The translations under genes and the position numbers were made by a program. Below are positions 23,172 to 27,962 of a stretch of 27,962 nt of DNA, piece by piece. Origin of the DNA: Sodaliphilus sp050873765 (GTDB lineage: Bacteria > Bacteroidota > Bacteroidia > Bacteroidales > Muribaculaceae); contig JBNMJK010000035.1 of the NCBI GenBank assembly GCA_050873765.1, forward strand, positions 1 to 27,962. The letters run 5' to 3'. The notes below the pieces were generated by a model. The model saw only the letters and a program-made list of their open reading frames with translations. It was not told the DNA's origin and searched no databases. The first letter of the stretch is position 1, and every line of letters starts with the position of its first letter.

Positions 23172-24128
23172 TTATTTCAGCAGTTTCACGCGGAGCTTCT
23201 CAATCATGTCGCGTGTCATGGCGTCGAGGTCGTACTGCGGTTTCCAGTCCCACTCCATGCGGGCGCAGGTGTCGTCGAGCTTGTTGGGCCACGACTCGGC
23301 AATGGCCTGGCGCAGCGGGTCCACCTTGTATTCCATCTCGAAAGAAGGAATGTATTCCTTGATTTTAGCGAAGATGATACTCGGGTCGAAGCTCATCGAT
23401 GCAATGTTGAACGAGTTGCGGTGGCGCAGGCGCGTGGGGTCGGCCTCCATAATCTCGATGGCGGCGCGCAGCGCGTCGGGCATATACATCATGTCCATGT
23501 AGGTGCCTTTAGCGATAGGGCAGATGAATTTCTCGCCTTTCACTGCGGAATAGTAGATATCCACGGCATAGTCGGTGGTGCCGCCGCCAGGAGGAGTGAC
23601 ATAGGAAATCAGACCAGGGAAGCGCACCGAGCGTGCATCTACGCCAAATTTGAGGGCATAGTAGTTGCTGAGCAGCTCGCCGGTCACCTTGGTCACGCCA
23701 TACATGGTGCGTGGCTGCTGAATGGTGTCTTGCGGCGTGCCGTCTTTTGGCGCGTTGGGGCCGAATGAGCCGATGGAACTTGGGGTGAACACGGCGCATT
23801 TCTTCTCGCGTGCCACCTCCAGCACGTTCATCAGCCCGTCGATGCCAATGTGCCATGCCAGTTGAGGCTTACTCTCGGCCACGGCGCTCAGCAGGGCGGC
23901 AAGGTTGTAGATGGTGTCGATGCTGTATTTCTCCACCACATCGGCAATTTGCTGCGCATTGGTGATGTCCACCACCTCCGATGGGCCGCTCTCGGCAAGC
24001 TCACCCTTAGGCGGCGCGCTTGGAATGTAGCCTGCCACAATGTTTCCTTCAGCGTATTCTGCTCTTAGCTTCATTGTCAGCTCCGAACCAATCTGACCCG
24101 TAGAGCCGATGATTAACACGTTCTTCAT
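23172..24128 (-). CDS. L-threonine 3-dehydrogenase, short-chain (SDR/epimerase) type
   Basis: An NAD-dependent enzyme of 318 residues that oxidises L-threonine to 2-amino-3-ketobutyrate. The Rossmann motif GSTGQIGS is at residues 8-15. Serines at 117-118 (PSSIGSFG) and the catalytic pair Tyr143/Lys147 (YGVTK) follow the extended SDR pattern. The stretch SYVTPPGGGTTDYAVDIYY is typical of the SDR-type threonine dehydrogenases and separates them from UDP-sugar epimerases, which share the fold. It lies back to back with the gene for 2-amino-3-ketobutyrate CoA ligase (start 24331), which uses its unstable product. The 202-base gap between them holds both promoters. Length is normal for the family and the start MKNVLIIGSTG is unambiguous. 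Confidence 0.92.
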   Translation of the reverse strand: MKNVLIIGSTGQIGSELTMKLRAEYAEGNIVAGYIPSAPPKGELAESGPSEVVDITNAQQIADVVEKYSIDTIYNLAALLSAVAESKPQLAWHIGIDGLMNVLEVAREKKCAVFTPSSIGSFGPNAPKDGTPQDTIQQPRTMYGVTKVTGELLSNYYALKFGVDARSVRFPGLISYVTPPGGGTTDYAVDIYYSAVKGEKFICPIAKGTYMDMMYMPDALRAAIEIMEADPTRLRHRNSFNIASMSFDPSIIFAKIKEYIPSFEMEYKVDPLRQAIAESWPNKLDDTCARMEWDWKPQYDLDAMTRDMIEKLRVKLLK

Positions 24129-24176
24129 CTATATAATAGTTGTTGTTTCTGATTTACATTTATTGTAAGTTATCCA

Positions 24177-24184
24177 CAAAGTTA
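24177..24184 (-). promoter_or_regulatory. Probable -7 box for the threonine dehydrogenase gene
   Basis: On the minus strand this reads TAACTTTG, a perfect TAnnTTTG. It lies 48 bases before the ATG at 24128, giving a leader of about 43 bases. A clear -33 element at the right distance was not found. Confidence 0.5.
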
Positions 24185-24249
24185 GCCAACATCGGGCAAA
24201 TAACCCCATCTTTTAAACCGTTTTTTTCGTAAATTCAAGTTTTTTTTCC

Positions 24250-24257
24250 GAACTTTG
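24250..24257 (+). promoter_or_regulatory. Possible -7 box for the CoA ligase gene
   Basis: GAACTTTG differs from TAnnTTTG at one base. It would give a leader of about 68 bases before the ATG at 24331. The upstream region is T-rich but has no convincing -33 TTG. Confidence 0.3.
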
Positions 24258-24330
24258 TGATTGCGATAGCCATGTGCGCTACACAGAATTTTCATTATTA
24301 TTCACATAATTCCTAAAACTGTTTTGAGCC

Positions 24331-25521
24331 ATGTATGGAAAGATGAAAGATTTCCTCACGAAGGAGCTTGCCGACATCAAGGAAGCCGGCCTTTATAAAG
24401 AAGAACGAATTATCACCACTCCGCAGCGCGCCGACATTGAGGTGAAGCCTGCGGCTGAAGTGCTGAATTTCTGCGCCAACAACTACCTCGGACTGAGCAA
24501 CAATCAGCAGCTCATCGACGGGGCGGTGAAGGCGATGAACGACAGGGGCTACGGCATGAGCTCGGTGCGCTTCATCTGTGGCACACAAGACATTCACAAG
24601 CAGCTTGAGGCCGCTATCAGCGACTATTTCCACACCGAGGACACGATTCTCTATTCGAGCTGCTTCGATGCCAATGGCGGACTGTTTGAGCCTTTGCTAA
24701 GCGAGGACGACGCCATCATCAGCGACGCGCTGAACCACGCCTCCATCATCGACGGTGTGCGCCTTTGCAAGGCTAAACGCTACCGCTACGCCAACGCTGA
24801 CATGGGCGAGCTGGAAAAATGCCTCCAGGAGGCGCAGGCACAGCGATTCCGCATCATTGCCACCGACGGCGTGTTCTCGATGGACGGCAATGTGGCGCCC
24901 ATGGACAAGATTTGCGCCCTCGCCGAGAAATATGATGCGCTGGTGATGGTGGACGAGAGCCACTCTGCAGGCGTGGTGGGCCCCACTGGCCATGGCGTGG
25001 CTGAGCAGTTTGGCCTGTATGGCAAGATTGATATTTTCACGGGCACGCTCGGCAAGGCGTTTGGCGGTGCTATGGGCGGATTCACCACTGGCAAGAAGGA
25101 GATTATCGACCTTCTGCGTCAGCGCTCGCGCCCATATCTGTTCAGCAACAGTCTGGCTCCTGGCATTATTGGCGCCAGCCTCGAAACTTTCCGTATGCTC
25201 AAGGAGAGCAATGCGCTGCACGACAAACTCGCCCAGAACGTGACCTACTTCCGCGACAAGATGATGGCTGCTGGCTTCGACATCAAGCCCACGCAAAGCG
25301 CCATCTGCGCCGTGATGCTTTACGACGCGCGCCTCTCGCAGGAGTTTGCCGCCGCTATGCAGCAGGAGGGCATCTACGTGACGGGCTTCTACTATCCTGT
25401 GGTGCCGAAAGGCCAGGCCCGCATTCGTGTGCAGCTCTCGGCTGGCCACGAGCGTGAGCACCTCGACAAGTGCATCGCTGCCTTTATCAAGGTGGGCAAG
25501 CAGCTTGGCGTGATCAAGTGA
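24331..25521 (+). CDS. kbl: 2-amino-3-ketobutyrate coenzyme A ligase (glycine C-acetyltransferase)
   Basis: A PLP enzyme of the alpha-oxoamine synthase family, 396 residues, the same length class as E. coli Kbl. It cleaves 2-amino-3-ketobutyrate with CoA to give glycine and acetyl-CoA. Lys242 in TGTLGKAFGG is the Schiff-base lysine. DESHSAG (208-214) carries the cofactor-binding Asp208 and His211. NFCANNYLGL (46-55) and SSVRFICGTQDIHKQLE (77-93) are family hallmarks, and the end IRVQLSAGHEREHLDKCI is typical. The homologues KAS synthase (BioF) and serine palmitoyltransferase share the fold, but these motifs and the adjacent threonine dehydrogenase gene favour Kbl. Divergently transcribed from that gene, with a strong terminator after it. 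Confidence 0.94.
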   Translation: MYGKMKDFLTKELADIKEAGLYKEERIITTPQRADIEVKPAAEVLNFCANNYLGLSNNQQLIDGAVKAMNDRGYGMSSVRFICGTQDIHKQLEAAISDYFHTEDTILYSSCFDANGGLFEPLLSEDDAIISDALNHASIIDGVRLCKAKRYRYANADMGELEKCLQEAQAQRFRIIATDGVFSMDGNVAPMDKICALAEKYDALVMVDESHSAGVVGPTGHGVAEQFGLYGKIDIFTGTLGKAFGGAMGGFTTGKKEIIDLLRQRSRPYLFSNSLAPGIIGASLETFRMLKESNALHDKLAQNVTYFRDKMMAAGFDIKPTQSAICAVMLYDARLSQEFAAAMQQEGIYVTGFYYPVVPKGQARIRVQLSAGHEREHLDKCIAAFIKVGKQLGVIK

Positions 25522-25592
25522 AAAGATTACACACACACATTTACATATTAAATGAGTTGGTTTAAGAAACTGCTAAACTTCTTAAACGCCAC

Positions 25593-25642
25593 GAGCCTCG
25601 GCAGCAGTGCGCCTATGCGCAGGATTCGCCGAGGCTCTTTTT
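25593..25642 (+). terminator. Terminator of kbl
   Basis: GAGCCTCGGC (25593-25602) pairs with GCCGAGGCTC (25628-25637) and is followed by five T. The 25-base loop holds a second small stem (TGCGC with GCGCA), giving a branched hairpin. It lies 72 bases after the stop codon. Confidence 0.88.
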
Positions 25643-25707
25643 GGGGGTGGAAGTTACAAATTTTAGCCCACACGCCCCCGTGTCATCTAATATCCAATTT
25701 AATTTAA

Positions 25708-26091
25708 GGAGTTAAGAAGTTAGGAAGTTAAAGAAGTTAGGAAGTTAAAGAAGTTAAGACGAATGTTTAACCATTCACTAACCTCTAACCTCTAATTTAG
25801 GGAGTTAAGAAGTTAGGAAGTTAAAGAAGTTAAGACGAATGTGTAACCATTCACTAACCTCTAATCTCTAATTTAGGGAGTTAAGAAGTTAAGAAGTTAA
25901 AGAAGTTAAGACGAATGTGTAACCATTCACTAACCTCTAATCTCTAATTTAGGGAGTTAAGAAGTTAAGAAGTTCGGAAGTTAAGACGAATGTTTAATTC
26001 TAATCTCTAATTTAAGGAGTTAAGAAGTTAGGAAGTTAAAGAAGTTAAGACGAATGTTTAACCATTCACTAACCTCTAACCATTAACCTTT
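25708..26091. repeat. Tandem array of five units of about 76 bp
   Basis: Units start with GGAGTTAAGAAGTTA at 25708, 25801, 25877, 25953 and 26016. Their lengths are about 93, 76, 76, 63 and 76 bases. Each has a purine-rich half made of GAAGTTA-like words, a constant centre (AAGACGAATG, then AACCATTCACTAACCTC) and a pyrimidine half (CTAACCTCTAAT). Unit 1 has an extra copy of about 17 bases of the purine half, and unit 4 lacks the AACCATTCACTAACCTC part. The array fills most of the 595-base gap between the convergent kbl and metallophosphoesterase genes and contains no gene. Its words recur in the block at 21429-21597. Confidence 0.92.
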
Positions 26092-26116
26092 GTCCTCTAT
26101 AACCTTCACTCGAGGG

Positions 26117-27577
26117 CTAAAAGTGGAATGTGGTGGTGTGGTCGTCTACGGTCACTTGCTGTGGTGTGTCGATGTGGTTGCGGTCTTCGAGCGCGCTGCG
26201 CAGCACGGCGGCGGCGCGGGGCACGGCGTTCTCCACCACGAAGTCTTTCACCATTTCGCCGTTTGTGGAGGCGAACGCTTCATCGAGCACGGTTTCCATG
26301 GCGTTTTCCATGCGGGCCAGGAGCGCAGCCGATTTCGGGTTCTGCCCCTCGTTGCCTTCGTAAATCATGATGAATGCTTCGGTGGCGAGTGGGGTGAAGT
26401 GGGTGCGGATGGCGTCGGCCATGCGGCTTCCTATCTTGCTGAGGTCGAGACCGCTGCTTTCGCCGCCAAGCATCGCCATGAATCCGCCCAACTTGCCTGC
26501 CACTGCGCTGAGCTTGGTGGTGAGCCTGCTCACCATGCCGTTCATCAGTGCTGGCACTGCCTGCTCCACGTGTTGCTTTCCCTCGGCAAGGAGGCGGGCA
26601 TTGGTGGGCACACTCTTGATTTGATGCGTGGCCACGCTCATGCTATCGGCATCACTGGTGATGGTGCGGTAATGGAAAGGGTAGGTGACGAGCGACCCTG
26701 TGGCCACCTCCGTGATGGAGTCGGTGCCGCAGTAGTCGCGTGCTATGTCGGAAAGGTGCAGATGGCCTGTGAAAATCACGTGCACACCGGCAGCCACCAG
26801 CGCATTTCGCATATGCTCGTGGTCGGCCACCACATATTTGTTGAGCAGGCGCGCCTCCCCGTCGAAGTGCTCAATCAGGTGGTGGTGCATCATGGCCACC
26901 ACGCGCTTGCCCTGCGCTCTTGCTTCGCGCGCCCTGTCGGTGACCCACCTGAGCGTGCTTTCCTTCACGCGTCCGGCAGTGTGGTAGGTGTTGACGGAGT
27001 CGCCACGCGCTTTCAGCAGATTCTCCTCATCGCGGTTGCTGTCGATGCCAATCACCACCAGTCCCTTCACCGGCTCTGCCGCATAGCTCAGCGAGGCAGT
27101 GTCGTGCTGCGTGGTGCTGCCATAGCCGTAGAGGGCGTAGAGCTTGCGGAAGTCGGAGCGAGTGATGGTGGCGGCAGGGCGGCGCTCACTGCCGTTGAAG
27201 CACTGGGCATTGGCATTGCTGATGTCGTGGTTGCCGGGAATCACCAGCGCCTTGATGCCGTGGGCGCGCAGGCGGCCGAGCTGCTCCACCACAAACTCAT
27301 GGCTCAGCCGCTCGCCGTCTTTCGTGAGGTCGCCAGAAATCATCACCAGGTCGGGCCGCTCGGCAATGGCTTCGCTCACCGCAGTGCGCAGCATGTTGGC
27401 GCTTTCCTTAATCATACGCATATCGGCGGCTGCATATCGGTCGAAAGCCTCGCCGGGTTTCTCCACCAGCGCGGGCGCCATGGCGTGTATGTCACTCATC
27501 ACCACAATTTTGGTGGCGCCGCTCATGTGCAGCGCAGCCAAGGCCAGCAAGGCCAGTATGATTTTCTTCATCATCAT
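26117..27577 (-). CDS. Secreted calcineurin-like metallophosphoesterase
   Basis: A phosphoesterase of 486 residues from the chosen start. It begins MMMKKIILALLALAALHMSGA, a signal peptide, so it acts in the periplasm or beyond. The two-metal site is complete: DIH (Asp29, His31), GDLTKDG (Asp83), GNHD (Asn115, His116), MMHHH, then GHLH. The C-terminal 170 residues (from about 315) are a helical region with no known motif (KLSAVAGKLGGFMAMLGGESSG). Substrate is unknown; the family includes phosphodiesterases, nucleotidases and phosphatases. The frame continues 31 codons upstream, but a -7 box at 27646-27653 would lie inside that extension, so one of the three ATGs at 27571-27577 is the likely start. 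It stands alone, convergent with kbl. Confidence 0.9.
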   Translation of the reverse strand: MMMKKIILALLALAALHMSGATKIVVMSDIHAMAPALVEKPGEAFDRYAAADMRMIKESANMLRTAVSEAIAERPDLVMISGDLTKDGERLSHEFVVEQLGRLRAHGIKALVIPGNHDISNANAQCFNGSERRPAATITRSDFRKLYALYGYGSTTQHDTASLSYAAEPVKGLVVIGIDSNRDEENLLKARGDSVNTYHTAGRVKESTLRWVTDRAREARAQGKRVVAMMHHHLIEHFDGEARLLNKYVVADHEHMRNALVAAGVHVIFTGHLHLSDIARDYCGTDSITEVATGSLVTYPFHYRTITSDADSMSVATHQIKSVPTNARLLAEGKQHVEQAVPALMNGMVSRLTTKLSAVAGKLGGFMAMLGGESSGLDLSKIGSRMADAIRTHFTPLATEAFIMIYEGNEGQNPKSAALLARMENAMETVLDEAFASTNGEMVKDFVVENAVPRAAAVLRSALEDRNHIDTPQQVTVDDHTTTFHF

Positions 27578-27645
27578 CACAGCAAATTCTCTAAAAAAGT
27601 GTATCACAAAATAAAAATCGTGTATCGCAAAAAAAAGATTCGGTG

Positions 27646-27653
27646 CAAAATTA
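27646..27653 (-). promoter_or_regulatory. Probable -7 box for the metallophosphoesterase gene
   Basis: On the minus strand this reads TAATTTTG within GTAATTTTGCACC, identical over 13 bases to the cbiK promoter. The leader would be about 60 bases to the ATG at 27577. No -33 TTG at the ideal distance. Confidence 0.55.
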
Positions 27654-27823
27654 CACAAATTTTTCGGCAAAACGCCATCTTTCGTTTTGATGTATGGAGG
27701 GTTTCATAGCGAAAATAATGTAATAATATGTGAAATTGTGGCATAAATAGGCGTGTGATGTTAAATGACGTTAAACTGAAGCAAAAAGTTGCCAAAAGAG
27801 TATGTTGTATAACATATTTCCAC

Positions 27824-27831
27824 TACTTTTG
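27824..27831 (+). promoter_or_regulatory. Probable -7 box for a gene beyond the right edge
   Basis: TACTTTTG matches TAnnTTTG. Just upstream is a small palindrome (TATGTT at 27801-27806 and AACATA at 27811-27816) that could be a regulator site; the TTG inside it is 16 bases from the box, short for a -33. No coding frame starts before the window ends, so the transcript would have a leader of more than 120 bases. Confidence 0.45.
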
Positions 27832-27864
27832 TATCGGTTTTTCATGGTATTAGTTTTTAAGGTT

Positions 27865-27903
27865 ATGAAATACTGAGCGTCGCGACGACGGTTTTTATTT
27901 CAT
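27865..27903 (+). promoter_or_regulatory. Structured 5' leader element
   Basis: ATGAAATA (27865-27872) pairs perfectly with TATTTCAT (27896-27903). Between them lies a GC-rich hairpin CGTCG-CGA-CGACG (27878-27890) in otherwise AT-rich DNA. It starts about 28 bases after the predicted transcription start. It may be a leader hairpin or RNA regulatory element; it matches no riboswitch class that I recognise. A three-codon frame (ATG AAA TAC TGA) lies in its left arm and is probably chance. Confidence 0.5.
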
Positions 27904-27962
27904 TTTGTTTAAGGTTTATGTTAATGGTATTAGAAGGTTAATTAGTTAAGCAATCCCCGATA

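Noticed and set aside
25708..26091. The tandem array as a CRISPR
   Set aside because: There is no repeat/spacer alternation: whole 76-bp units are repeated with no unique spacers, and no cas genes are present.
26090..27709. A 539-codon open frame on the plus strand
   Set aside because: It lies wholly opposite the metallophosphoesterase, which has complete catalytic motifs. Its translation is His-, Val- and Gly-rich with no family features, as expected from antisense reading of a GC-rich gene.

Overview
The window looks like a chromosomal segment of a gut- or mouth-type Bacteroidales bacterium (Prevotellaceae or Muribaculaceae would fit; I cannot separate them by eye). The reasons are promoter -7 boxes of the TAnnTTTG type, a TonB-dependent receptor, giant secreted GLUG-repeat proteins with Bacteroidales-type C-terminal tails, and a seven-helix membrane AraC-type regulator. 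Coding DNA is GC-rich and intergenic DNA is markedly AT-rich. No rRNA, tRNA, CRISPR array, insertion sequence or prophage was seen.

Layout. (1) 1-1773, minus strand: a tight unit of aroA (EPSP synthase), a small membrane-anchored Cys-rich protein of unknown function, and the start of a zinc/manganese-type ABC permease that runs off the left edge. (2) 2233-3384: a membrane-embedded AraC-type regulator. (3) 3610-9741 and 11341-17457: two paralogous secreted proteins of about 2,040 residues. Each has an N-terminal beta region, three GLUG-repeat modules separated by Ig-like linkers, and a C-terminal sorting-like tail. Between them, on the opposite strand, lies a class II Fic enzyme with an N-terminal helix-turn-helix and an operator-like palindrome in its promoter. 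(4) 17583-21313, minus strand: a periplasmic CbiK-type chelatase, a FRAP-box TonB receptor and a PepSY membrane protein, which form a probable tetrapyrrole/iron uptake operon. (5) 21584-22997, minus strand: a secreted protein with an X25-like starch-binding-type module whose signal peptide is out of frame by one base. (6) 23172-25521: divergent L-threonine dehydrogenase and 2-amino-3-ketobutyrate CoA ligase genes, the two-step threonine-to-glycine pathway. (7) 25708-26091: five tandem units of about 76 bp, related to a heptamer repeat at 21429-21597. (8) 26117-27577, minus strand: a secreted metallophosphoesterase. After it comes a rightward promoter and a structured leader belonging to a gene beyond the right edge.

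The most noteworthy part is the AraC/GLUG/Fic/GLUG block at 2233-17457. The two giant genes have matching promoter elements and leaders of nearly equal length, and so may be expressed together. The Fic gene between them appears to be controlled by its own product. A functional link between the Fic enzyme and the giant proteins is possible, but only position supports it.
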